Positions 46,178 through 55,709 of a stretch of 64,000 bases of DNA are shown here, piece by piece. The notes under the pieces were generated by a model. That model was given only the letters and a program-made list of their open reading frames with translations, was not told where the DNA came from and ran no database searches. Source of the DNA: Fibrella aestuarina BUZ 2 (GTDB lineage: Bacteria; Bacteroidota; Bacteroidia; Cytophagales; Spirosomataceae). Position 1 is the first letter of the stretch, and every line of letters begins with the position of its first letter. The stretch spans positions 610,001-674,000 of the forward strand of contig NC_020054.1 of the NCBI RefSeq assembly GCF_000331105.1, given 5' to 3'. The translations under genes were made by a program, and so were the position numbers.

Positions 46178-47536
46178 CTATACCGTGATGGTCTTGCCGG
46201 GTACGGCTACGGGATAGAAGCCATCGGCGTTGGGGAGCACTTTGGGTTGGGCGTCCCAAGCGAGCGTCGTGGGGAAAAGATCGATCTGCGAATTGATCGC
46301 ATCATCCCACTTCACCACGTTGCCCGAGTAGGTTGCCATGCGGCCCATGATGGAGGTCATGGTGCTTTTCGCGCCGTTTTCGGCATCGGCAAACTTGTAC
46401 TGTCCTTTGGCAATGGCCTCAAACAGCTCGTTGTGCTCCACCTGATAGGGGTCGATGTCGGTTTTGGCGCTGGCGTGCGCATAAATCGGCTGCCCTTTGT
46501 AGCCCTTCAAGATCGTTTTGTTGCCGTTGAAGGAGTCGATGCGCCCTTTTGTACCGAGGAACTGCTCGTCTACTTTGCTGTAAGTGCCTTCATAGTGGCG
46601 GCACTGGCTGTTGATCGTCGTACCGTCGGCATACACAAAATCGACGATGTGGTGGTCGAAAATCTCGCCGTATTCCTTGCCGGTACGTACCTGCCGGCCA
46701 CCCGTGCCCTGCGCCGAAACGGGGTAACCGCGTTTGGCCCAGTTGGCCACGTCGATGTTATGAACGTGCTGTTCGGTGATATGATCGCCGCATAACCAGT
46801 TGAAATAGTACCAGTTCCGCATCTGGTATTCCATTTCGGTCTGGTTTGGTTGCCGTGGATTGTTCCAGACGCCCCCGCTGATCCAGTATACGCTGCCGCC
46901 AACGATATCGCCGATAGCGCCATCGTGAATCCGCTTCATGGCTTCACGGTAGTTGCTTTGGTAGTGCCGCTGTAGACCCACTACGACGTTTAGCTTCTTC
47001 TTTTTCGCCTCTTCAGCCGCCGCCAATACCCGACGGATACCCGGCGCGTCGGTTGCCACCGGCTTTTCCATGAAGATGTGCTTGTTCTGCTTTACGGCCT
47101 CTTCGAAGTGGCTCGGCCGGAAACCCGGCGGCGTGGCCAGAATGACGACGTCGGCCAGCGGAATAGCTTGTTTGTAAGCGTCCAGCCCCACGAACTGCCG
47201 CTCTTTGGGCAAGTCGATTTTCTGGGCAACGTCCGGCCGGCTCGTCAGCGTCTTATAGGCGGCATCGACCCGGTCCTGAAACGCATCGGCGATAGCGACA
47301 ATCTTGATGTTCTGCTTGGTGTTGAGGGCCTGCATGGCAGCACCTCGTCCCCGGCCTCCACACCCGATCAGCGCGACCTTGATGGTATCGTCAACGGATG
47401 AATGGAAGCCGCCGAGCGGGGCTGCTGACAGCCCGTTGGAGAGCGACGAGAGTAGCGCGCCGCCCGTTACAAGACCAGAAATCTTTAAAAACTCGCGGCG
47501 ACTAGCCTCAAGCTGACTCGTATCGACAGATGCCAT
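46178..47536 (-). CDS. Gfo/Idh/MocA-family oxidoreductase with Tat signal
   Basis: A 452-residue protein. The N-terminus carries a twin-arginine signal (SRREFLKISG, hydrophobic GGALLSSL). The Rossmann loop IGCGGRGRGAAM binds NAD(P); MEKPVATDAPG is the catalytic EKP motif. Such secreted oxidoreductases are frequent in Bacteroidota and act on sugars or glycosides in the periplasm. The substrate is unknown. The following 246 bases up to the pseudogene hold nothing that I can support. Confidence 0.92.
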   Translation of the reverse strand: MASVDTSQLEASRREFLKISGLVTGGALLSSLSNGLSAAPLGGFHSSVDDTIKVALIGCGGRGRGAAMQALNTKQNIKIVAIADAFQDRVDAAYKTLTSRPDVAQKIDLPKERQFVGLDAYKQAIPLADVVILATPPGFRPSHFEEAVKQNKHIFMEKPVATDAPGIRRVLAAAEEAKKKKLNVVVGLQRHYQSNYREAMKRIHDGAIGDIVGGSVYWISGGVWNNPRQPNQTEMEYQMRNWYYFNWLCGDHITEQHVHNIDVANWAKRGYPVSAQGTGGRQVRTGKEYGEIFDHHIVDFVYADGTTINSQCRHYEGTYSKVDEQFLGTKGRIDSFNGNKTILKGYKGQPIYAHASAKTDIDPYQVEHNELFEAIAKGQYKFADAENGAKSTMTSIMGRMATYSGNVVKWDDAINSQIDLFPTTLAWDAQPKVLPNADGFYPVAVPGKTITV

Positions 47537-47782
47537 AAGGATATATGGTTGACAGTGAACAATCTATTTTTCTTTGAAAGAGACAGAGCCGCGTCTCATA
47601 CCTGCCAGCCTGAAAAGTAGGGCCTGGCTGTGTTGGAAAACTACTCAGCCGGTCTAGTTAAATGAGCTGGTTTATAGCGTGTCAGGATCCTTATTACTTA
47701 GTAAAAATTGCCTGTATGTTGATATTTTGAATTTGCTTTTTCATCAAATTGACCACGATAACCAGGTAATCCATAATAGTTG

Positions 47783-48298
47783 ATGAAAAAGACGTACCTG
47801 CTACCAGGCAGAACACCGACGGCTTGACAGGGGCTGCAACCGAGTCTGACACTGCCTTCGGTAGTTCGCTTTCGGCAGAGCGAATTTGAGGCGATTCTGA
47901 AGAAGGCGCAGAACGAAAAAACTAGTGTTGCTTGATGGCTAGGTTGTGTGGTGTCGACCCTGCTATTGGCTTGATGGCTTACTTTCAGCAACGTACCCCT
48001 GGGTGGGTTTGTCAATAGCTGATTCGTGCCTTATCGGGTCAACATCGACGTTTTTTGGGGCATGGCTTTGGTCGATCGGTATGGTGTGAAAGCGTATCCT
48101 ACCAGGCCGATTGTCGATGCTGCCGATGGAATAATTTCCTGTAAACTGACCGGCATTTATCTGCTTACCTACCTGCAAGTGGAGTTAGAACATGCCCTGT
48201 CGATTGCCGCTGCTCAGACTACCGGTAAAAAAAGAAGAAGGGCTAACGAATTCAGTGACTCAAGAGTTGGCGATCGCCTTCGTGTAGTAACCTTATAG
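47783..48298 (+). pseudogene. Decayed thioredoxin-fold protein
   Basis: Plus-strand pieces in two frames line up as one thioredoxin-like protein. Frame A: ATG at 47783 (MKKTYLL...) with a TGA at 47825, then QSEFEAILKKAQNEK (from 47876). Frame B (47925-48000 region): VLLDG, a TAG at 47940-47942, then VVWCRPCYWLDG with the redox WCxxC. Frame A again: FVNS, a TGA at 48020-48022, then FVPYRVNIDVFWGM and DRYGVKAYPTRPIVDAADG, ending at 48298. Thus at least two compensating frameshifts and three stops. Function is lost. Confidence 0.72.
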
Positions 48299-48520
48299 TC
48301 TGTAAATCAGCCTATATTGTATGCCCCGGGCAAACGACTGGGCATACATTTAATTGAATTGTAAAAACAATTAGTCGAAAAGTATCTTTAAAAGGTCAAT
48401 TTAAAAGCTGATAATACGCATAATCGGCTACCGATGAATAATTCATCACAATGCATATTTTTCAGTTCAAAATGAGGTGCCTTTATTTGTTCGATTGTTT
48501 CACGGAAAAAATTGTCCACA

Positions 48521-49033
48521 ATGAAAAAGATTTTCGCAATTGTCGCTCTTTTGAGCCTTTCGCTGCTTACTACAACAAGCTTTGCCCAAATGGCTATTGA
48601 TAAAGGTACCAAGTTTGTAAACCTTGGTATTGGTATCGGCGGTGCTGGTTATTTAGGAACGTCGGCCCTTGGTTTTAATGCCGCTGCTGACTTTGGTGTT
48701 ACCAAAAATATCACGGTTGGTGCCCAGGCTGGTTACCGTAGCTATGGTAGCAGCTTCGGGTATAGCCTTTCGGCGTTTGACATTGGTGCGCGTGGTTCGT
48801 ACCACTTCAACGAACTGTTGAACACACCAGAAAATGTTGACTTGTATGCCGGTCTTGGCCTGACGTACTTTGGCTACACGGGCGATGGCTTTGTAGGTGA
48901 TGCATCATTCATTTATGTACCCATTCACATTGGTGGTCGGTATATGTTCTCAGATAAGGTTGGCGGTTTCGCTGAACTTGGGTCGGCTGTATCTACTCTG
49001 CGTCTGGGTGTTACTTTCAAATTAGGTCAATAA
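48521..49033 (+). CDS. Outer-membrane beta-barrel protein
   Basis: A 170-residue exported protein; the start at 48521 gives MKKIFAIVALLSLSLL and cleavage after SFAQ. The mature part alternates polar and apolar residues in eight or so strands (FVNLGIGIGGAGYL, NITVGAQAGYRSYG, FDIGARGSYHF, VDLYAGLGLTYFGY, VPIHIGGRYMF, TLRLGVTFKLGQ), matching small OmpA/OmpX-like barrels. The function is unknown. The AT-rich region before it (about 48350-48515) probably holds its promoter. Confidence 0.82.
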   Translation: MKKIFAIVALLSLSLLTTTSFAQMAIDKGTKFVNLGIGIGGAGYLGTSALGFNAAADFGVTKNITVGAQAGYRSYGSSFGYSLSAFDIGARGSYHFNELLNTPENVDLYAGLGLTYFGYTGDGFVGDASFIYVPIHIGGRYMFSDKVGGFAELGSAVSTLRLGVTFKLGQ

Positions 49034-49058
49034 GGAATCGCTATTCCTTTACCTCAAC

Positions 49059-49092
49059 AAAAACGCCCCGGCCATACGGTCGGGGCGTTTTT
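49059..49092. terminator. Terminator after the barrel gene
   Basis: AAAAACGCCCCGGCC pairs with GGTCGGGGCGTTTTT (49059-49073 with 49078-49092; one mismatch) with a 4-base loop and T5, between convergent genes. Confidence 0.92.
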
Positions 49093-49130
49093 ATTGTCAG
49101 CATAGCCAAAAAGCCTAATTGAGCTTTGGG

Positions 49131-51260
49131 TTAACGGCTGGCCATTTCTTTCAACGTGCTGACGCCCATGTTCCAGAGGATAAATGAATAGATATCGGCG
49201 GTCTGCTCGATGTTCTTCTTCGTATTACTGGCACCATGCCCCGAATTGGTATCGATCCGGATCAGAACTGGGTTGGGGCCTTTGTACACCTCCTGCAAGG
49301 TTGCGGCGTATTTAAACGAGTGGGCGGGTACAACCCGGTCGTCGTGGTCGGCCGTGGTGATCAGCGTAGCCGGGTAGGGCTGACCGGGCTTCAGGTTATG
49401 CAGCGGTGAATATGCGTAGAGTGCCTTGAACTCGTCGGCGTTGTCGGCGCTGCCGTAGTCGGCAATCCAGTTCCAGCCGATCGTGAACTTGTGGAACCGC
49501 AGCATGTCCATCACGCCGACCTGCGGAATCGCCACCCGGAACAGATCGGGCCGCTGATTCATGACCGCGCCCACCAGCAAGCCACCATTGGAGCCACCCC
49601 GAACGGCGAGTTTGGCCGGACTGGTGTATTTCTCCTTGATGAGGTATTCGGCGGCGGCAATGAAATCGTCGAATACGTTCTGCTTCTGCAACTTCATACC
49701 CTGCTTGTGCCAGGCCTCGCCATACTCCGAGCCTCCGCGCAAGTTAGCCTGTGCGTACACGCCACCCTGCTCAAGAAACGGAATCAGGAACGACGAGAAA
49801 GTGGGCGGCAGGCTCACGTTGAATCCACCGTAGCCATACAGAATCGTTGGGTTTGTCCCATCCATCTTGGCCCCCTTCCGATACGTAATGAACATCGGAA
49901 TCTTGGTGCCGTCTTTGCTGGTGTAGAATACCTGTTTGGTTTCGTAATCAGCGGGTTTAAAATCGACTTCGGGCTGGCGGAAAACGCTGCTCTTCTTTGA
50001 GGCGATGTCGTAGTGGTAAATGGTAGGCGGAAACGTAAACGACGTAAACGTGTAGAAGACGAACTTATCGTCGCGCTCGCCGCCAAAGCCGCTCGCCGTG
50101 CCAATACCGGGCAGGTTGATTTCATTCTCCAATTTGCCGTTGGCGTCATATACGTACGCCCGTGAGGTCACATCCTTAGCGTATTCGATGAATAGCTTGC
50201 CACCCGCCATGCTGCTGCTGGTGAGGGGCTCAGGCTTTTCGGGAATGATCGTCGTCCACTTCTTTGTCGCGGGGCTGTAGCGCATCACCTTGCTATTGGG
50301 GGCGTCGGCGTTGGTGCTGATCAGGAAGTCATTACCGACGTTGTCGATGAGGCCGTACTCGAAATTGGTGATCTCCGCCACGATGGGCTGAAATGTAGCG
50401 CCCGGTTTGCCCAACTCCATAAAATAAAGCGCGTTGCCATCGAGGCCTTTGCCCCGGTCGCTGACGTTCAGGAACGCAAACTTTTCGTCGTCTGACGTAC
50501 CTACGTAATGAAACCGCTGACCATTTTTAGGGTCTTCAAACACCAGCCGGTCGGCCGACTGCGGCGTGCCGATTTTGTGGAAGAATACCTGATGGTTCTC
50601 GTTTTTAGCGGCCAGTGCCGACCCTTCGGGTTTGGGGTAGCGGCTATAATAGAAGCCATCACCCTGCCAGGCGCCCCCCGAAAACTTCACCCATTCGATG
50701 GTTTCGGGAAAATAGCTCTTGTCGGCCAGCTTCATCACCCGAAATTCATTCCAGTCGGAGCCGCCTTTCGACGTACCGACCACGGCATAGTCCCCATTTT
50801 TTGACAGCGAAAACGTGGTCAGGCGGGTGGTGCCGTCGGCCGAGAGTTTGTTGGGGTCGATGACCACCTCGGGTTTACCATCCAGCCCTTTCTGCCGGTA
50901 CAGCACCGACTGATTCTGCAGGCCGTCGTTCTTCGAAAAATAGAACCACTCGCCTTTCCGCGACGGTGCCGAGTATTTAGGGTAATTGAACACTTTTTCG
51001 AGCCGGTCCTGCAACTGCTTGCGGTACGGGATCTGGGCCAGGTAATCGAACGTTACCTTGTTCTGGGCCTTGACCCATTCCCCGGTTTCGGCTGAGCGGT
51101 CGTCTTCCAGCCAGCGGTAGGGGTCGGGCACGGTGGTGCCGTGGTAGGTATCGGTCTGATCCGTTTTTCGGGTCGTTGGGTACGTTAACGAGGCAGTTTG
51201 GGCCATCGTAGCAGCGGAGACAAGCATAAGCGGGACGCTTCGGAGCAAAAGTTTGACCAT
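49131..51260 (-). CDS. Prolyl oligopeptidase (S9 family)
   Basis: About 709 residues from the ATG at 51260, which gives a signal peptide (VKLLLRSVPLMLVSAATMAQ). The enzyme cleaves peptides after proline. N-terminal propeller with YPTTRKTDQTDTYHG and VPDPYRWLEDDRSAET; hydrolase domain with the nucleophile in RGGSNGGLLVGAVMNQRPD (quoted in part), Asp in TTADHDDRVVPAHSFK and His in DTNSGHGASN. It is paralogous in architecture to the S9 peptidase at 35225 but of a different subgroup (YRWLED pattern). Divergent from the PAP2 gene. Confidence 0.94.
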   Translation of the reverse strand: MVKLLLRSVPLMLVSAATMAQTASLTYPTTRKTDQTDTYHGTTVPDPYRWLEDDRSAETGEWVKAQNKVTFDYLAQIPYRKQLQDRLEKVFNYPKYSAPSRKGEWFYFSKNDGLQNQSVLYRQKGLDGKPEVVIDPNKLSADGTTRLTTFSLSKNGDYAVVGTSKGGSDWNEFRVMKLADKSYFPETIEWVKFSGGAWQGDGFYYSRYPKPEGSALAAKNENHQVFFHKIGTPQSADRLVFEDPKNGQRFHYVGTSDDEKFAFLNVSDRGKGLDGNALYFMELGKPGATFQPIVAEITNFEYGLIDNVGNDFLISTNADAPNSKVMRYSPATKKWTTIIPEKPEPLTSSSMAGGKLFIEYAKDVTSRAYVYDANGKLENEINLPGIGTASGFGGERDDKFVFYTFTSFTFPPTIYHYDIASKKSSVFRQPEVDFKPADYETKQVFYTSKDGTKIPMFITYRKGAKMDGTNPTILYGYGGFNVSLPPTFSSFLIPFLEQGGVYAQANLRGGSEYGEAWHKQGMKLQKQNVFDDFIAAAEYLIKEKYTSPAKLAVRGGSNGGLLVGAVMNQRPDLFRVAIPQVGVMDMLRFHKFTIGWNWIADYGSADNADEFKALYAYSPLHNLKPGQPYPATLITTADHDDRVVPAHSFKYAATLQEVYKGPNPVLIRIDTNSGHGASNTKKNIEQTADIYSFILWNMGVSTLKEMASR

Positions 51261-51339
51261 GGTTGACGAAGAGAAGAGGGTTGTGTCGTTGGTAAAGTTC
51301 GCACACAACACCGACAACTAATAGCAATAAACTGCCCCT

Positions 51340-51347
51340 TACCTTTG
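51340..51347 (+). promoter_or_regulatory. -7 promoter box before the PAP2 gene
   Basis: TACCTTTG, an exact TAnnTTTG match, separated from the ATG at 51353 by TGGCC only. Transcription would start at or beside the start codon. No clear -33 box. Confidence 0.5.
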
Positions 51348-51352
51348 TGGCC

Positions 51353-51988
51353 ATGACGCTGTCTGATCTGTTTCGGCGCAATCGTGCCTTTTTCATAACG
51401 TACCTGTTGCTATTACTCACCGTTGGGGGCCTGATGCTGGCCTACACCAAAGAGCAACTTATCCGGTTTGTCAATGCGCATAACACACCCGTGGGCGACG
51501 CGCTTTTTCCGTACCTGACGTACCTGGGCGATGGTTCGTTTGTGATCGTCGTGGGTGTGCTGCTGCTCGTCGTGAACCGGCGGGCGGGGTGGCTGGTGCT
51601 GGTGAGCTTTGCCGTTTCGGGCCTGATCAGCCTGTTTCTCAAACTCGTTGTGTTCCCCGAGCGGCTCCGGCCGATCCGCTATTTCGAGCATTCCAACTGG
51701 GAGTACCACGTCATCAAAGACCTGCGCATCAACGAGTACAACAGCTTTCCGTCGGGCCACACCACGTCGGCGTTTGCGCTGTTTGCCATGCTGGCTTTTT
51801 TGTGGCAGCGCAAGGCGTGGGGCTGGCTGGCGGTCGGGCTGGCGGCCGTGGCGGGATACTCGCGGGTCTACCTGTTTCAGCACTTTGTGGAAGATGCCTT
51901 CGTTGGGTCCATGCTGGGTACGTTCACGAGCGTTGGCTTGTGTCTTTTCTACCAAAAACGATACGGAAACCTACCGCTGCTATACTAA
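51353..51988 (+). CDS. PAP2-family membrane phosphatase
   Basis: About 211 residues (ATG at 51353; a GTG two codons upstream is possible). The tripartite acid-phosphatase motif is complete: KLVVFPERLRP, PSGHTTSAF and SRVYLFQHFVEDAFVG. Five or six transmembrane helices place the active site at the outer face. Relatives dephosphorylate undecaprenyl pyrophosphate or phosphatidylglycerophosphate; the substrate here is open. Confidence 0.92.
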   Translation: MTLSDLFRRNRAFFITYLLLLLTVGGLMLAYTKEQLIRFVNAHNTPVGDALFPYLTYLGDGSFVIVVGVLLLVVNRRAGWLVLVSFAVSGLISLFLKLVVFPERLRPIRYFEHSNWEYHVIKDLRINEYNSFPSGHTTSAFALFAMLAFLWQRKAWGWLAVGLAAVAGYSRVYLFQHFVEDAFVGSMLGTFTSVGLCLFYQKRYGNLPLLY

Positions 51989-52069
51989 ATGTACGTTTGC
52001 TCAATTGCTGCGTAACCCCTTCATACTCATTGCTTCTATTTGCAGTAGAACTAAACTACTATCCAGACA

Positions 52070-52501
52070 ATGAAGCAATTTCTATTGATCGTGACGGTGT
52101 GGCTGGGCGTCAGTGTGAGTGCCTTCAGCCAGGGTGTGTTGACCAACAAAGACGTAGTCGCCATGATTACGGCTAAGGTGGGTAAATCGCTCATCGAGTC
52201 GAAAATTCAGAGCAGCCCGGCCAAATTCGACCTGACGCCGCAGGGGCTGATTGAACTCGAAACCGCTAAAGTGCCGGATGGCATTGTGAAGGTCATGATG
52301 GGTAAAACCACCATGACCGACGTGATGACCAACGAACATATCGTGCAGCTGACCAACGCGAAAGTCTCGAAATCGCTCATTAGCGAGAAGATCAAGCGCG
52401 GGAAAAACAAATTCGACACGTCGGTTGACGGCCTGATTGCGCTCCGCTCGGCCAAAGTATCCGATGGAATTGTGAAGGACATGATGGCCGCGCCCAAGTA
52501 G
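52070..52501 (+). CDS. Secreted protein with an internal duplication
   Basis: A 143-residue protein with a signal peptide (MKQFLLIVTVWLGVSVSAFSQ). The mature part is two similar units of about 55 residues: LTNKDVVAMITAKVGKSLIE...GIVKVMM and MTNEHIVQLTNAKVSKSLIS...GIVKDMM. Each has the pattern N-(D/E)-x-V/I-x-x-(L/I)-x-x-A-K-V and K-F-D-x-S/T-x-x-G-L-I. No catalytic motif seen; a small structural or binding repeat domain is likely. Function unknown. Confidence 0.7.
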   Translation: MKQFLLIVTVWLGVSVSAFSQGVLTNKDVVAMITAKVGKSLIESKIQSSPAKFDLTPQGLIELETAKVPDGIVKVMMGKTTMTDVMTNEHIVQLTNAKVSKSLISEKIKRGKNKFDTSVDGLIALRSAKVSDGIVKDMMAAPK

Positions 52502-52524
52502 CGTATACGCTGATGTTGAGCCCT

Positions 52525-52589
52525 GACGGGGGTGCTGAGCAAACGTCCGCAATCAGGCCGCTGTTGGCTCGGCATCCCCGTCTCTTTTT
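52525..52589 (+). terminator. Terminator after the repeat-protein gene
   Basis: GACGGGGGTGCTGAGC pairs with GCTCGGCATCCCCGTC (52525-52540 with 52567-52582; 14 of 16 paired) around a 26-base loop, followed by CTTTTT. Confidence 0.78.
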
Positions 52590-52711
52590 GGCTAAAAGTT
52601 GCTTACAGACTAATCATAGTCAAAATTGTACTTCTAAAAGTACAAATGCCTATTGTGGCCGAAAATTGGATTAATAAATTGTAAATTACTGTTTTTCAGG
52701 ATATGTTTTTG

Positions 52712-52719
52712 TACCTTTG
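52712..52719 (+). promoter_or_regulatory. -7 promoter box of typA
   Basis: TACCTTTG, an exact consensus match, about 120 bases before the typA ATG, in AT-rich sequence; a T-rich segment at 52692-52696 is a poor -33 candidate. The long leader from here to 52839 shows no hairpin I could identify. Confidence 0.5.
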
Positions 52720-52839
52720 CGGGAAATTTGCCGGTATCTTTTTCCGACAGGGTTAGCAAGCAACGCGCATTCGCTGGTCGGATCGAAAACCAGCGGTATT
52801 CCGTTAAACCTGTTAGAAGGGACACTTCACAGCTATTGT

Positions 52840-54654
52840 ATGCAATCCATCCGCAATATTGCCATTATCGCCCACGTTGACCACGGCAAAACCACCCTGG
52901 TCGACAAGATTATACACGCGTCGAAATTATTTCGCGATAACCAGGAATTCCAGGACCTGATTCTCGACAACAATGACCTGGAACGCGAACGCGGCATCAC
53001 GATCGTTTCGAAAAACGTGTCGGTTCGTTACAAAGACGTTAAGATCAACATCATCGATACACCGGGCCACAGCGACTTCGGCGGTGAGGTTGAGCGCGTT
53101 TTGAAAATGGCCGATGGCGTCTGCCTGCTGGTCGATGCGTTTGAAGGTGCCATGCCCCAAACGCGTTTTGTATTGAGCAAAGCCCTGTCGTTGGGTCTGA
53201 AGCCCATCGTGATCGTTAACAAGGTCGACAAGGAAAACTGCCGCCCCGAAGAAGTACACGAAGAGGTGTTTGACCTGATGTTCAACCTTGGTGCGACCGA
53301 AGACCAACTCGACTTCCCGACGGTCTACGGGTCGTCGAAACAAGGCTGGATGGGTCCCGATTGGAAAACCCCGACCGGCGACATCACCTACCTGCTCGAC
53401 ACTATCGTTGATACGATTCCGGCCGCGCCCGTCAATGAAGGCTTGCCGCAAATGCAGATTACCTCACTCGACTATTCGGCTTTTGTAGGCCGGATCGCCA
53501 TCGGGCGGGTACACCGGGGTACGTTGAAGGAAGGCGCTAACATGGCGCTGGTAAAAGCCGACGGTGTTGTCAAGAAAGTACGGATTAAAGAACTCCAGAT
53601 CTTTGAAGGCCTCGGCAAACAGAAAGTTGCCGAAGTTCAAAGTGGTGATATCTGCGCCGTAACCGGCCTCGAAGACTTCGAGATTGGTGATACGCTGACA
53701 GACGCGGAGAACCCCGAAGCGCTGGCCCGTATTGCCGTCGACGAGCCGACCATGAACATGCTGTTCACGATCAATAACTCGCCGTTCTTCGGTAAAGAGG
53801 GTAAGTTCGTGACGTCGCGCCACCTGCGTGAGCGCCTGTTCAAGGAAACCGAGAAAAACCTCGCCCTGCGCGTGGAAACAACCGACAGCGAAGACCGCTT
53901 CCTGGTGTTTGGCCGGGGTATCCTGCACTTGTCAGTCCTGATTGAGACGATGCGTCGCGAAGGCTACGAATTGCAGGTAGGTCAGCCGCAGGTGCTGTAT
54001 AAAGAAGATGAAAACGGCCAACGGCTGGAGCCCATCGAGACGCTGGTTGTCGACGTACCTGAAGAGACAGCCGGTAAGGTAATCGAACTGGCCACGCAAC
54101 GGAAAGGCGAACTGCTGATCATGGAGCCGAAAGGCGATCTGCAACACCTTGAGTTCGACATCCCGTCGCGGGGGTTGATCGGCCTGCGGTCAAACGTGCT
54201 GACGGCCACCTTCGGTGAAGCCGTGATGTCGCACCGCTTCAAAGAATACCAGCCTTACAAGGGCGTGATCCCCGAGCGTATCAACGGGTCGATGATCTCG
54301 ATGACATCGGGTCAGGCAACGGCCTACTCGATCGACAAGTTGCAGGACCGCGGCGTGTTCTTTGTGGAGCCGGGCGAAGAGATTTACACCGGTATGGTCG
54401 TGGGCGAACACAACCGCCAGAACGACATCGTGATCAACCTGCAAACGGCCAAGCAGTTGACCAACATGCGGGCCTCTGGTTCAGACACGAACGTTAAGAT
54501 TGCACCGAAGATCAACTTCTCATTGGAAGAGTCGATGGAATACATCCAGAAAGACGAGTACCTGGAAGTAACGCCCAAGTCGCTCCGGATGCGGAAGATT
54601 TACCTCGACGAGAACGAGCGCAAGCGCAACGAGAAGAAGTTTGCGATGGCGTAA
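52840..54654 (+). CDS. typA: Translational GTPase TypA/BipA
   Basis: About 604 residues from the ATG at 52840 (MQSIRNIAIIAHVDHGKTTL); a longer frame upstream has no similarity. It binds ribosomes like EF-G and affects 50S assembly, stress and cold adaptation. G1 AHVDHGKTT, G2 RERGITI, G3 DTPGHSDFGG, G4 NKVDKENCRPEE; then the EF-Tu-like beta domain, two EF-G-like domains, and the specific C-terminal domain with PRGLIGLRS and YLEVTPKSLRMRK. An AAGGGA six-base purine stretch near 52817 could assist start choice. Confidence 0.96.
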   Translation: MQSIRNIAIIAHVDHGKTTLVDKIIHASKLFRDNQEFQDLILDNNDLERERGITIVSKNVSVRYKDVKINIIDTPGHSDFGGEVERVLKMADGVCLLVDAFEGAMPQTRFVLSKALSLGLKPIVIVNKVDKENCRPEEVHEEVFDLMFNLGATEDQLDFPTVYGSSKQGWMGPDWKTPTGDITYLLDTIVDTIPAAPVNEGLPQMQITSLDYSAFVGRIAIGRVHRGTLKEGANMALVKADGVVKKVRIKELQIFEGLGKQKVAEVQSGDICAVTGLEDFEIGDTLTDAENPEALARIAVDEPTMNMLFTINNSPFFGKEGKFVTSRHLRERLFKETEKNLALRVETTDSEDRFLVFGRGILHLSVLIETMRREGYELQVGQPQVLYKEDENGQRLEPIETLVVDVPEETAGKVIELATQRKGELLIMEPKGDLQHLEFDIPSRGLIGLRSNVLTATFGEAVMSHRFKEYQPYKGVIPERINGSMISMTSGQATAYSIDKLQDRGVFFVEPGEEIYTGMVVGEHNRQNDIVINLQTAKQLTNMRASGSDTNVKIAPKINFSLEESMEYIQKDEYLEVTPKSLRMRKIYLDENERKRNEKKFAMA

Positions 54655-54676
54655 GTAAGCAACTCGCTTTGACAGC

Positions 54677-54712
54677 AAAAAGGGCCGATGCAATACTGCA
54701 TCGGCCCTTTTT
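54677..54712. terminator. Bidirectional terminator between typA and the glycosyltransferase
   Basis: Sixteen-base perfect arms (54677-54692 and 54697-54712) with a 4-base loop and A5/T5 ends, between convergent genes. Confidence 0.95.
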
Positions 54713-54728
54713 CGTTGGTGGCAAGACT

Positions 54729-55526
54729 TTACAACACGGCTTCAGCGGGTTCCTGAGCCACGTTGGTCGTCGGTTTGGTTTGCGGGATGTAATGCCGGAA
54801 AAAGCTACCCAGCTTCATCTGAATTACCCCCAGAATGGCTTCCTTGAAAATCTTGGTCGACATCTTCGATTCGCCGCGTGTCCGGTCGGTGAAGATGATC
54901 GGTACCTCGGTCAGGCTGAAGCCGTATTTCCAGCAAGTGAATTTCATCTCGATCTGGAAGGCGTAGCCAACGAATTTGATGGGGTTCTGGAGCAGCACCT
55001 CCAGCACGTGCGCCCGGTAGCAAACAAACCCCGCCGTGGGGTCCATGATGGGCATGCCCGTGATGAAGCGCACGTAGATACCCGCCCCGTACGACATCAG
55101 CACGCGCCCGATGGGCCAGTTGACCACGTTCACGCCTTTAATGTAGCGCGAACCAACGGCCACGTCGGCGCGTTTGCCCGTGGCGTCGCCCTCGGCACAG
55201 GCGCGATAGAGCCGGACCAGGTCGTCGGGATTGTGCGAAAAGTCGGCGTCCATTTCGAAGAGGTAGTCATACCCCCTCGCGAGTGCCCATTTAAACCCGT
55301 CGATATAAGCGGTACCCAGCCCCAGCTTGCCCCGCCGTTCGAGCAGGTGAAGCTGTTGAGGAAACTGTGCCTGAAGCTGTTTCACAACCTGAGCTGTACC
55401 GTCAGGCGAACCATCGTCGACAATGAGCAGATCGAAGGCCATCGGCAGGCTGAACACCTTATGGATAATAGCCTCGATATTCTCGATCTCATTGAACGTG
55501 GGTATGATGACAAGGCGGTCGGTCAC
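54729..55526 (-). CDS. Polyprenol-phosphate mannosyltransferase-like GT2 protein
   Basis: A 265-residue family 2 glycosyltransferase of the DPM1 type. It would transfer mannose from GDP-mannose to a polyprenyl phosphate at the inner membrane. Family signs: VIIPTFNEIENI, LLIVDDGSPDGT, GKLGLGTAYIDGFKWA, EMDADFSHNPDD (DXD metal site), GSRYIKGVNVVNW and GYAFQIEMKF. Soluble, without the added membrane domain. Sugar and acceptor specificity are inferred from the family. Confidence 0.88.
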   Translation of the reverse strand: MTDRLVIIPTFNEIENIEAIIHKVFSLPMAFDLLIVDDGSPDGTAQVVKQLQAQFPQQLHLLERRGKLGLGTAYIDGFKWALARGYDYLFEMDADFSHNPDDLVRLYRACAEGDATGKRADVAVGSRYIKGVNVVNWPIGRVLMSYGAGIYVRFITGMPIMDPTAGFVCYRAHVLEVLLQNPIKFVGYAFQIEMKFTCWKYGFSLTEVPIIFTDRTRGESKMSTKIFKEAILGVIQMKLGSFFRHYIPQTKPTTNVAQEPAEAVL

Positions 55527-55709
55527 AACAGAAAAGCGTTTAGGAAAGAAACAGGGGAGGCATCAAAAATAGTGCATATGAGGCGTTAAATAACGTTAAG
55601 CCAAGCTAGAAGTGATTGTGATTGGCCGCGCTCCAACCCTTTTGGCCGTCAGCGTATCTATGGCTGTAGTATACCCCTTACCTCGTGGCTTACTGGCCGA
55701 TAAAGCGAT

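Noticed and set aside
47698..48015. A 105-codon minus-strand frame
   Set aside because: It is antisense to the thioredoxin pseudogene pieces, which explain the region better.
48319..48347. Hairpin GTATGCCC/GGGCATAC after the thioredoxin pseudogene
   Set aside because: Stem is short, loop is long and there is no T run; not supported as a terminator.
54669..55589. A 306-codon frame opposite the GT2 gene
   Set aside because: Runs through a terminator and has no recognisable domain; the minus-strand GT2 has all motifs.
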